NCBI GenBank assembly: GCA_002118135.1
Contig: BDIU01000124.1
Location: 62,001 to 126,000 of the forward strand
Origin: Trebouxia sp. TZW2008
Lineage: Eukaryota; Chlorophyta; Trebouxiophyceae; Trebouxiales; Trebouxiaceae
DNA: 64,000 nt
Direction of reading: 5' to 3'
Below are positions 34,943 through 46,900 of this stretch, one piece after another. Within the stretch, counting starts at the first letter, position 1; every line of letters begins with the position of its first letter. Under the pieces are notes generated by a model. It saw only the letters and a list, made by a program, of their open reading frames with translations, ran no database searches and was not told where the DNA came from. A program made the translations under genes and the position numbers.

Positions 34943-37012
34943 ATGACGCAGCTTTCGGTCGGTAAGTCTGACAGCCACTTGTTTGAGAAGGTGACAAAAG
35001 ACACGCCGGCATTCGATTTGCTGTACGAGCAGTTCAAGGTACGAGAATGACAGGCAGGCCATGCTTATTAGAAGAGCTTTTTGCACGAAAGCGCATTTTC
35101 GTGCAGTGGCGCACCAAGTCACAAAGAAGCTCTAGCAACTCTCCGTTGTTTGCCGCACATGGAGTAATCTGGTCAGCCAATCTAGTCTTTTGCAAAACAA
35201 GCCCTGGTCTACTGTGCAAGACTGCTTGTGTGGCTTCAGCCCTCACCGAGTGCGCCAGTGCAGGCAGCTTGCTGTAACGACAGCGCGGCAGACAATTAAC
35301 TTGGGGCTGAAATGTACTACGGCTGTTGGCAGGGTACTGCCAAAGGCAAGGATTATGTTCTGGATATCTTTCCAAAACAGCTCAGAACCAGAGAGGCATA
35401 CAAGTGAGTTTCACACTCTCATTTGTATTGTAATGCAAATATGATTGGCAATGTAATGTAATGTAATGTAATGTAATGTAATGTAATGTAATGTAATGTA
35501 ATGTAATGTAATGAGAACTTTTTTGCTCACAAGCTGTTCCAACAGGAGAAAACGTGGATTTTCACACCCAAACTGGTGGCTGCAAATGGCTGGGAGTCAT
35601 GTACCTTCAGTCTGCAAACACCACTTTAGTAGATATTGCAATCAGCATTGGAGTGCGACCTTGCAGTCATGTTGAGGTATGCCTTGCAGTTTAAACAGGT
35701 TGTTGAGGCACCTTGTTGTCACTTTGCGCCGATTGCACGCTTTGACCGCTGCGCAGGCAAGGCGATCATTCATCAACACCAGCATAGTCAGCGGTCTGGA
35801 GGCCCTTCTTGGTGATGATGCTTCAAGCGACATGGTCCTGAAGGCCACTGAAGAAAATGAGGAAAGTTTTTTCAATGTACACAAGGCCATTGTTGGATCT
35901 CAATCAGCTGTATTGAAAGCCATGCTTGAGATAATCATATTGCTCATTTTGCTCAAAGCTCACTTGTGCTATAGCTGGTAAACCAAATGTCTGTGCATCA
36001 TCAGCACGTGTAGCCGCACTCTTTGAACAACTCCATGTAGACTAAGCACCATTGTGTCATGACAGTCAAACATGGCGGAAGGCAAATGCTCTGAAATTTT
36101 CTTGAATGAGGTGCCTGGGGGCGTGCTGGACAGCATGATAAAATTCATGTACGGAGCCTGCAAAAGTATTCCAAACCACATGGCAGTGGACTTATTTGTG
36201 GCTGCAGATAAGTTTCAGGTAGGATTCAGAGCTCTTATTATCGCGTCTGACAGCATCCTTTCAAGAGTTTGCTGACGCAATGGTTCTATGATGCCAATGC
36301 AGCACGGCTGTGATGACAGCAGTGCTGGATTGCGTGACATGTTTTGTTGCATGCACTGTTGTTCCACGTCATCATATGTAGTCAAAGGAGTTGAAAAGAC
36401 GCAATTCTCTGCTTCTTTGGCAGGTGGTAGCCCTTCGCGAGCTTTGCTTGGAGACTATAAATAGTGATGTCCTCACTAACGAAACAGTTCTGGAACTACT
36501 TGAGGTTGCAGACAAGCTCCATTGCGAGGAGTTGTTGTCAGCTTGTCTGGAATACCTGACAGACAAGTCCAACAGGTATCAAGAGTTTGCATATTTGGCT
36601 CAGCGTTAATGAGCGCGTGACTGATTGCATGGTTTGTAGTTGGCTTTACGCACAATGATTGACGAGCAACCCAGCATCGAGTTTTGCTCTTTGATGTGTT
36701 GTGACAAGGTTTCAAGTATGCAAAGCATGGAGCTCATCTGCCGCTACGCACTGTTCTCTGACACAATCTGAGCTTTTCTGCTGTAGTGGCCTTGTAGCGA
36801 AGCAACCCTACATCAAAGACATGATGGTAAGGCACCCAGACCTGATGCAAAAGGTATTGTTGGCCTTTGCTGATGAACCGCCCCCAAGAAGCAGAAATTT
36901 GTCCAACACTGCAGCTGATCTCATCTGGGGTGTTATACGAAGGGCAACATGTCCTTTACATTTGGTTTTGTCCTTCTTCTACAACTTGCATGACCATGAC
37001 ACAAACCGCTAG
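34943..37012 (+). CDS. BTB/POZ domain protein
   Basis: Firm exons are 36066-36218, 36424-36575 and 36787-37012, plus one starting at 35757. They read as a BTB domain: ESFFNVHKAIVGSQSAVLKA, NMAEGKCSEIFLNEVPGGVL, SMIKFMYGACKSI, MAVDLFVAADKFQ, then LRELCLETINSDVLTNETVL, ELLEVADKLHCEELLSACLE and a tail with PYIKDMMVRHPDLMQKVLLA. Such proteins are often CUL3 adaptors. The N-terminal part is uncertain. An ATG at 34943 opens MTQLSVGKSDSHLFEKVTKD, and a frame near 35270-35400 and 35546-35678 (CKWLGVMYLQSANTTLVDI) may be a substrate-binding domain, but exon phases do not close. The junction after KAMLE (about 35930) lacks a GT donor where the family alignment wants one. The MATH-BTB gene at 6982-8773 is a distant relative on the other strand. 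Confidence 0.65.
35450..35512. repeat. (AATGT)n microsatellite
   Basis: About 12.5 uninterrupted copies of a 5-bp unit, in a presumed intron of the BTB gene. Confidence 0.97.
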
Positions 37013-37994
37013 AGAGGTGCAGCAATCGTGCAGCTGGGAAATGCGTCCTAGAGAATCTGTAATTATTCGAAAGCTTTCTGCTATTTAGCCTACAGTAGGC
37101 TAGTAAGTCATGGCTGCTTCTGGCTTTTGGTCCCCACCAGTGTATACCAATGGAGGTCATGAATAAGCTTTTGCTATAGCTAGGACTGTTCATTGTAGTT
37201 AACTGCCAACGTTTACAGGACTCATGTACGATGCAGCAGTTTTTTTCCGTGTGATAGTATCTGCTGCAGGCATACTGTTTGCTGTCTTGCAAGCAGCAGT
37301 AGGCCAAGCAGCGCAGGGCAGTGCTGCTACTGTAACATATGTATGTGTCATTGTGGAATTCCCATCTGTAGTTGCAAATCATGAGGCCACATGATGACAG
37401 CCAATTTACACATGCACACATTGGACCCTGCTCCTTTGTTGCGGCAATGATTTGCACAAGGATGCAAATGTTGTACATTGCACTTTAAGCTTGATTTCTC
37501 TGGCAGTCTCACGTGGGTTTTTTGCCTTCTGTGTGGCAAGTTGCTGACAAAGGACCCAGCAGTTTTTGTGTCCTGACTACCATGAGGCTTGAAAGCATGC
37601 AGCATGACCCATGCTGAGCAAATTATCGAATTTGAATGGGCGAATTGACAGCTGCATTGATGGTGAGACCCGCAGCATGTTTCTGATCAAATTGGTCTGA
37701 TAGCTTAGCTCATAGGCAGGGAAGGCGCACGATTATGCGGTAAAATCAACCGTGGGCCCCTCGTCTACCCTATGCAGTTTGTGCCAGACGTGCAACTTCC
37801 GACGAGGTTCAGCTCTAGCGTTGATTCCTGATCCCAGACCTTGGGCTTGATGCAGAAGCGCAAGCGCTCAAACTTCGCGTGCAGCTTAGCTGACCGTAAC
37901 ATCACTGGTTCAAGAAGTGAGAAGCAGCCTTTGCGGTGCTTGCTTCCCTTGACGTTATTCACGACCAGCTGAGCATCACTTCAAAGTTAGGTCG
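37013..37994. other. Region between the BTB gene and CDT2
   Basis: No firm gene. The first CDT2 exon must lie here or just downstream. An ATG at 37772 (MQFVPDVQLPTR) followed by a GTTCAG donor is a candidate first exon but cannot be confirmed. Confidence 0.45.
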
Positions 37995-40900
37995 TGCTGC
38001 GCAGTCTCACAGCAGCCCTGGCTGCGGCATTTCAGCTGCGAAGGAAGCTTTGCAGGCACAGTGCTGGTCCATCCGCACGGCGTTGGCACTCCGCCCTTTG
38101 CCATCGAGTATAGTCAGGTGGGTGCTTCAGTTTGACAGCAGAGCCACTGTTTGGCATGCATAGCTGTGCTCAAATCTTGCAAACTTATTACTTATGGGCT
38201 ACATGAGTTGCACAACCTTTGTTGCAAAGGGAACGGCAGGCCAGTAGGCCTCGCACCGTGCCGCCTGCAGCAAATCAGGTCCAAATCAAGCTGTACTGGC
38301 AGCGCCTTCTTTTGAAAGCAGCGCACTGATTTTCACCAGCAATAGCATCCCAGACCCATCACCCGGCACATTGCGCTCAGGTTTCCAAACAGTTATTAGC
38401 AAAATCACTGGCAAACAGCGCTGTTCTGCTTTCTGCACATGAAAGGAAAGGAGAAATAGGCATGGACTGGCCTACAGCTGGGCTGTCGCAAGCTGCTGTC
38501 ACATCACACAATTATTGGGGGTACAGGTGGTGAACATTCAGACGTAAAAGCCGTCGCACATGAGTAAGGGCTCTAACACTTGGCTGTCACATTGAACAGC
38601 TGTTGCGTGCAGGTGTCAAACAACAAGAAATACCTGGCAGTAGCAGATGAGGAAGGACACATCAAAATGCTGGACACTACTCAGCCTCTGCCAAGGGGAC
38701 TGAACAATAAGAAAATCCACACCAACATCACTCACAGCACAGCGCTGTCTTTGAATTTACCTGGCTTCACATCAGAGAGCTGTTGCATGCAGGTGTTGAA
38801 CAACCAGAAGTACTTAGCAGTGGCAGACGAGGAGTGGTGTGTCTCGATCCTGGACACTTGTTCAGCCTCTGACAAGAAGACTGCATAATGAGGAACACAC
38901 CCGCACAGTGACAGGCCCATCACCATGCTAGCTCTGATGTCACCTGCTGTCACATCAAAGAGATGTTGCATGCAGATGTTGAACAACCAGAAGTACTTAG
39001 CAGTGGCAGATGAGGAGGGGTGTGTCTCAATCCTGGACACTGTTCAGCCTCCGACAAGAAGACTGCATAATGAGGAACACACCCGCACAGTGGCTGGCCC
39101 ATCACCATGCTAGCTCTGATGTCACCTGCTGTCACATCAAAGAGATGTTGCATGCAGGTGTTGAACAACCAGAAGTACTTAGCAGTGGCAGATGAGGAGG
39201 GGTATGTCTCAATCCTGGACACCACAAAGCCCTTGCCAAGGGGCTTGCACGATGAGGGAGCAACACCAGCACAGTGGCTGGCCCACCATAACGCTATCTT
39301 TGATGTCACCTGGTGCCAGGTATTGTGCCCTGCAAAGGCTCACCACACCGTCCTGGACGCCATTAAGCCTTTCCCAAGGGGCCACGTCAGCACAGTGGCC
39401 GGCCCACCACAACGCTATGTTTGATGCACTTGTCCAACTGCAATGTAATGCTTGGTAGTATTTTGGGAAAAATCGGTTCAAAGTATGGCGCCTTGTGAAG
39501 GCCTATTCTAATTCTGTTTTTGATGTCAGCTGATGCAGTGAGTTACACCTTCTTTTTACCCCGTTCTGTTTCTACCCTGTATGATTTCTACTTAACTGTG
39601 CTGACCTGCAGTGCTGCTTTGCAGCAACAGCCAGATGGTGACAGCTTTTCTGCCCTGCATTGTTTTTATCCTGTAGTGCTGTTGTGCTGATGATGAAGTT
39701 TTCTTGGTGCGCTGCTGCAGAAAGACAGCCAGATGCTGACAGCCTCATGAGAACAGAAACTGGCTTTACGAGACATAGGCAGAGCTGCACATCGTAACAG
39801 CAAATTGCAGAATCCTGCTCTCTATCACTTCCGCACTGCGTCACTCCGCGAAGTTGCTCTTCTGTGTGGTTAGGGCGGAGAGGGATGCAGAATGTGACAA
39901 CAAAACGTACTGCTGCAGAAAGACAGCCAAATGCTGACAGCCTCAGGAGATCAGACCTTAGCGCTGTGGGACACCGGCAGAGCCAGCTGCCTGGGAGTGT
40001 TCAAGGGTCACCATGGCTCCGTGAAGTGTGTGCGAGCAAAGCCTGACTGCCCTGAGGTCTTTGCATCAGGTACTCGCCAGCCCTTCTCAGCTGTTGTTGC
40101 TATCAGAGTAATTGTTGGCAACACCGCTGCTGTTGCACTTGTGCACAGTTTACAATTTGCGCGTTTCTGACCATTCACGCAAAAGTGTACAATGTTCTGG
40201 GCTTGCCTTGTCACTGTATCTGCACTGTAGGTTGGCGAGAGACCAAGCAGGAAGGCTTTCACCTTGCATATGGAACAATGTGTGATGACTTGATCAACAC
40301 AAGCACAGTCATATTTGCAGCTGGGGTGGTGACTCTGGTGCAACAGGTGCAAAAAACAGGATTTTGACAGTTTAGGGTTCAAGGGAAATAGCTCATTGGG
40401 ATGCTGATAGAGGCGTGGCTGTTAATATGCCACCGTCGTGGTGATGGAGGATGCTCTCGAGAGCAATGCACATGGGCAACTTGTCATTGTTAAAACACCA
40501 TTCTGTCTGCGCATCTGTACATCTGTCCAATTTGTGCTTGTGTAGGTGCAAGAGATGGGGCTTTGATGGTTTAAGATTCAAGGGAGGTGGCTCTCTGGGA
40601 TGCTGACAGAGATGTGGCTGCTAACATGCCTGTCATGCTCAAGTCTAAGTCTTGCTTGACACTTCAGATGCAGTGTCCGTCTGTGCAGGTGGGAAAAGCT
40701 CTGATGGTATGGGATTCAAGGCAAGTGGCTTGCAGGGTTCAGACCGTGTCTGCTGCCTTGCTTTTCCAAGAGAGTGTCCTGAAAAATGGTATACCTGTGT
40801 GCAAGGCATGGTGGTGTGGGATGCTTGCAAGTAGCTCGCTGGGATGCTGATAGAGGCATCCTTGTCAATGCACTTTGCACATGCAATGAATGGTTTTGTT

Positions 40901-43900
40901 TTGCTTGCATCAGCGTCGATCTGCATGATCATCAAGAGTGTGTGTGCACAGGTGCGAGAGACGGGGCTCTGATGGTCTGGGATTCAAGCGAGGTGGCTCG
41001 CTGGGAAGCTGACAGAGGCGTGGCTGTCAGCACGCATGTGATGGCCATGTCTCATGCCTATTTCGTGATTGGTGATGCAGTGTCTGTTTGTATGCAGGTG
41101 CAAGGAGAGGAGTTTCATGTTGTGGGACCTCAGGGTAGCAGCTTGCTGGAATGTCAGAAAGGGCGTGCCTGTCAACACGCCTGTTATGCTCATGTCTGAG
41201 GTTTTGCTTGTCAATTCGGCGCAATGTCTGTGCACAGGTGCAAGAGATGGGGCTTTGATGGTTTGGGATTCAAGGGAGGTGGCTCGCTGGGATGCTGACA
41301 GAGGCGTGGCTGTCAACACACCAATCATGATGATGAAGAATGCTCTCAAAAAAAGCTTGACCTCAGCTTAAGCATTCCGTCTGTGCGTCGCTCACTTTTG
41401 TCTGTGTGCAGGTGCAAGGGATGGGGCCTTGATGGTGTGGGATTCAAGGGAGGTAGCACGATGGGATGCTGACAGAGGCGTGGCTATCAACACACCAGTC
41501 ATGGTGATGAATGATGCTCACAAGTATGTCAGCTGCGCTACTGACAGCGCACGCAAGAGGAGGAAGCAGGTGATGATGCATGGCAACATCCTGTTACACA
41601 TGCATATTGATGCAGAGGGAGACACCTGCTGGCCGCGCAGTGGCTGTCAATACGCCTGTCATGGTGATGGAAGACGCTCACAAGTATGTCAGCTGTGCCA
41701 TTGAGAGTGCACGCAAGAGGAGAAAAGGGGTGCTGCTACATGAAGCCATCCCGTTGTACTTGCATATCAAAACAAAAGGACCGCAGCTGAAAACATGCAT
41801 ATCATGGTGATGGAGGATGCTGACAAGTGTGTCAGCTGCGCCACTGAGAGCGCTCGCAAAAGGAGGAAACAGGTGCTGCTGCATCACGCCATGCCATACA
41901 TGCAATGTACACATTCATGCAGTTGTCCAACAAAGAAGCAAAAAAGAAGTCAAGGCGCTCCAGTGCTTCGGGACACTGATTGCGATGCCTCTCATCTGAT
42001 GAGTCAGTTTTACTCATGATGGTGCACATGGAGCAGCTGGGTACTCATCCTGAGCATTGCTTTGACAAGGCTTCACTTGGGGCCTTTTACAGAGTTGGCT
42101 CAGGATGCATCCACTCAAACAGCTTGCAAGTGTCAAGAAACACCTTTGTCCTAACTGTATGTGGACTACTTCAGGTGGAGAGCAAGCAGAGCGTGACCTC
42201 AGCGCTGTTCCTGCACGGTGGTCAAGTCCTAGCCAGTGCAGGTAACATTGCAAATGCATGCCTGCAATCTGCATCGTGATTTGAGCAAACCACCATGCTA
42301 CCAGTGCTCCTGCCTCGCTGCTTTTTTGCTTGTAGCAGAGTCTCGGGTTTGTCAAGACTGGCATATTGTCTCTGATTGCAGCAGCTACAGTAGTAATATT
42401 CCTGGATGCAAAGCTGGGATAGCCACCAATCAGCATTGCATTGCCTTCTACGCTGCCACAGAGGCCATATCAGGAGAGCTGCTGGCTAGCTATGGTGGTG
42501 CTGCTTTTGCAATGTTGCACACAGCTGTAATTTGGCAAAGTATTGTTGTCACTGATTTGCAAAAGGCATCTCAGCAGAAAGCCATTTTTGCTATGGTGTG
42601 GTCAATGTGTCACTTCACCTGGCCAACTCTTGTCATGACAGCTGCTAAATCCGCTGCTTTTATTGATTGCGTTATGCTATTGCCGCATTGACTGCCGTAT
42701 TCAAGTTTGCTGACATAACAGGTGCTGGTGATGGCATGGTGAAGTTTTGGGACTTGAGAAAGACAGACAAGCCCAGTTGGCAGCTAAGCGCACCCTCGCC
42801 AGGCTCTACCCCACAAGTGGTCACCCCCACCCCTCGTACTACCTCCAAGGTACCCAATTTACACCAAAGTTTGCTTGACGGCTATGCTGGCATTTTGGAC
42901 TCCAAAATCATGATGCCTGCACGGGGAAATGCCCAGTCTTGAGCATTTGTCTATTAGTTTCTCACACCGGCAGGATTGCTCTTGATCTTCATGGGCGTCT
43001 GGTGCCGTGAGAAGTTGTCACCCCTACCGCCTGCACTGCATCCTAGATATCATTAAATGCATGCCAAGCAATGCAGAGAGAGACCTCAGACAGGCTATCT
43101 GTTTTGTTTCAAGCCTGCCTTATGCCTCACAAAATCACTGCAAACCCCCGCAAACCTGCACACATAGTGAGGGCAAACCTGGGATTGTCAAAGGCCCTGT
43201 AGAGGCCTGATGGTTGCTGGAAGGGTGTGATGCACTTGAGCTGACCCTTGGCCTCATCTTGTGTATCTGTCCATGAATGCAGATGAAGCCTTTTGTGGAG
43301 ATTCCCTCTGTCTACAAGTCCAAACACCCGCATGGTGTCACATGCTTGGCTCAGGACCCATTAGGTAAATATGTTTTCCCATAGCCATGCACTTTGCTTA
43401 ATGTCATTGCTGCATTGAACTATCAACAGAGCAACTCAAAGAACTCAACCTTTTGTGGTTTGAGGTTCAGCCCAAATTTATATGCGCACAACTGATACGA
43501 TGCTGCAAGGTTGTGCATGAATGCCCTGAATGCCTGCATGAAGTAGGTGAGCAAGTAAACTTGTACCGTACGTCTACACGTTGATCGTTCATAAATAATG
43601 AGATCTGTCCTGCGCAATCAGCTCCAGTGATTATTTTGCCCCTGCGCAAAGTGCCCTGTGCAAAGTGATTTATTGATTGTTTTGGCTCAAAAGTGCTGAA
43701 CACGCTCAATTCTCACAGTTTTCAGCCGATTTTGGCCATATTTTGCCAATCTTGACCATATTTTGCCAAATGCACGCTGTTCCAAAACACCTCAAGGCCT
43801 TGCGCAAAAGGGGTGTCCAACGTCCTAAAACAACCCAAAAGGTGTGGGTTGCGCAATCAATTTGAGGACATACACTTGTTGAGTACGCCATATGCCACAT

Positions 43901-46900
43901 GCAGCTTCTCCCTTGCACTGATTGCTAGGGCTGTGCAAACATGCTGCAGTGTTTCCTATGCCTGGCGGTGAAAAATTTTGCTTGTATCGGATCGTCCTTA
44001 CCAAGAGATACCTTTGCAGTGAGAACGCAATTGCCTTGTCCTCACTTTGAGAACGTCCCTATATTGGGTGTCAATACAAAGAGAAGTTATTGCATAGTGA
44101 CTGCAGTGGGTGCCTGGCAATCAGGCTTACCACAAAGGCTGTTGTGATGCAGGCTCCAGGCTGTTAGTGAGTGTGGGTAACAGTGTGCATTACCTATACG
44201 ATACCCTAAGACCCAGCATTGGTCCCACGGCTGCCTTCACTGGCCATGTCATGTCATCCTTCTTCATCAAGGCCTGCTTCAGCCCAGACGGCACTCACAT
44301 CCTGTCTGGCTCCTCTGACAAGAATGCTTACATCTGGCAGGTACACCATGCATCGTCGTGAGCCAACAAGTCTCATATGCACTCGTTTTCTCCTAGTTGA
44401 TGCTTCTGCTTACATCTGGCAAGCAGACCTAGACAGAATCTGCATCATCAGCCTGTGTTTCGACACACAAAGTTGCGCTCACTTCACGTTTCATCTATGG
44501 AAGTGTACGTATCAGGCAGGTAGACCTGAGCAGATCTGCACCGAGTCTGCAACAATAAGTTTCACTGAGTTGGACCCAACCTGTACCTTATCGACACGGA
44601 TGTCGCTGCAGTTTAATGTAGGCCTGTTTGCTATGAGCTGCATCTGTCAGATGTAACATGATGTGGCTGCATGTAGGTTGATACGCCCAGCCACTAGCGC
44701 GGCAAAGGCATCACAGAGACGTGATACCTGTGACTGAGCAGGTGCACAAAGCCTCATCAAAGCCTGTATGCTACCTCACTACACACAATCAGACTGTGTC
44801 AGACTGTTGCTGCTTGTAGGTGGACGCTCCATATGCCAAGCCATTCAAACTACAAGGTCATGAGAGGGAGGTGACAGCTGTAGCATGGTGTCCTACAGAC
44901 CCTCACAGCATTGCCACATGTGGGGATGATGCGACTGTCAAGCTGTGGAATGTGCAACAGCCCTGGCCTCCTGCCCCTGGCCCTTCGCCCGAGGTGAGTC
45001 ATGTTTGGTGCAGTGCATTGCTCATGGGAAAAGGCACCTTGTACAGTCGGGAGTGTTTTCTCACAAGCATCATTGCTGCTGGCGGCACTGCTCTTGCCTG
45101 CCCTGCATGACGTATGCACTGTAGCTTTGACCAGTCAGCACTGCAAACGAAAGCCATGTGCTGAAGAAGATTGCAATTACTGCTGATGCAGATGTGACCA
45201 GTCACCACTCATGCGGACCGTCACAGTCACTCAGCAATCTGTGCTACAGAGTGCAGCAGATGCAGCTGTGTGTAAGTCAATGCTGCAGATTGCTAAAGTC
45301 AGTCAGCTGTCTGAACTAGATACAGCAACAGTCATTGCAGATATGTTTTGGCCAAATCAATGCCGCAGACTGTTAAAGACAATTAGCTGTCTCTGCCACA
45401 GGAGGCAATTCTCGCTGCAGATACAGTGTGACCAAAGTGACGCTGCAGACTGCTACAGTCACTCACGATTCTGTGCCCCAGAAGGCAACTGTCACTGTAG
45501 ATACATTCTCGCCAAGTGCAGTCAATGCTGCAGACTGTTCAAGACACTTAGCTGTCTCTACCGCAGGGGGCAAGTCTCACTGCAAATACAGTGTGACCAA
45601 ATTGATGCTGCAAAATGCTACAGTCACTCAGGGTTCTGTGCCCCAGAAGGCAACAGTCATTGCTGGCCAAGTGCTGTCAATGTATCTGTAGACTGTTAAT
45701 GATACTCAGCTGTTTGTGCTACAGGAGGCAGTTGTCACTGCAGATACAACTTTGACAGTCAAAGCTGCAGAGCGTCACAGTCTGGAAGCCGGTCAGAGGC
45801 AGTTCCAGCTGTGCCTACTGAATGCTGCAGACTGTTGCAGTGGTGGTCCTGACCCCCAAAACGCCATCTCTCTGCTGGTTGCTGCTCTGAAGGCAGTAGT
45901 CTCAGGCCACTTTCACTCACAGAGGCTCCCCTTGTGACGCCTGACGGCATAGGCTCGTCTTTTCCTTTCTGACACTCACACAGTTGTCTGTGCTACAGGA
46001 GCCAGCAGTCAGTAGGCTGCAGATGCTGTGTGGGTACTGTCACAACTGATTATCTCCATCAAACCCCTCCCCAGCTTCCCACCCCAACCCCTGCTGCGCC
46101 CCGGCAGCCTACCACTAGTCCCTGCCAGGCAGTGCTGTAGATTCTTGTCATTACTCAGCTGTCTGTGATACAGGAGACAACCGTCAGTACAGATGCTGTG
46201 GGTTTGGCCACAACTGATTGGCTGAGCTCACCACCCCCCACCACCCCTTCTGCGGCCCCTCAGCCAATATCCCAAACTTTGGCAGAGAACCCAGCTGCTG
46301 TTGCTGCAGCTGTCAACAGGGAGAACATGCTGCACAGCATATCAGGTGAGGTTCAGGTTTAAGTTGTGCTCAAACGCCTTTCTTGTATGCTTTCAACAAG
46401 CCTGCTATGGCCTGGGAGGGACTGTGACCACTCTGGAAGCCTCAACCCTTTTGATTGCCAAAGGAGGGGCTAAATCCAATGGCGACCCTTGCCAACAAGT
46501 TTGAAAGTTGTAGCAGCTGGCCCCAGAGCCTTGCAGTGCTGGTGAGGGCCCCAAGCCCATGGGGGTGACCTAGGAAGATATGGAACGACATTGTGTTGTC
46601 TGGATTTTGCATGTTGAACATCAGCCATCCTTATTGTGACGCTCAAAACAAGCCGGCCTGGCGGGACAGGACTTGGGCCACACACACCTAGCGCATGTGC
46701 TGGACAGTCTAAACATTTATTATTATTATTAACAAGCCTGCTTTTTCTGCTCCAGACTGCTTTGCAGCGTTGTCCTGTTCCAATATGCCTGGGTCCTGGA
46801 CAAGCAGTGCTGACAAGTGTGCCATTACCGGATGTATACAAGTTCGTCTGCTTGTCGCCGTCATGCTGAGTCCAGCATTGAGCAAAGATGTTTGTTTTGA

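Noticed and set aside
37765..37962. Minus-strand 65-residue frame upstream of CDT2
   Set aside because: It has no family resemblance, no splice context and lies where the CDT2 5' end is expected.
40340..41569. True expansion of WD40 repeats in CDT2
   Set aside because: Most units have stops or frameshifts within the exon part and lack donors. The intact exons alone give the blade order expected for CDT2.
38602..41900. Regularly spaced repeats resembling a CRISPR or satellite array
   Set aside because: Units are 90-200 bp, encode WD40 segments of the host gene and include splice sites. There are no short identical repeats with unique spacers, and the contig is eukaryotic.
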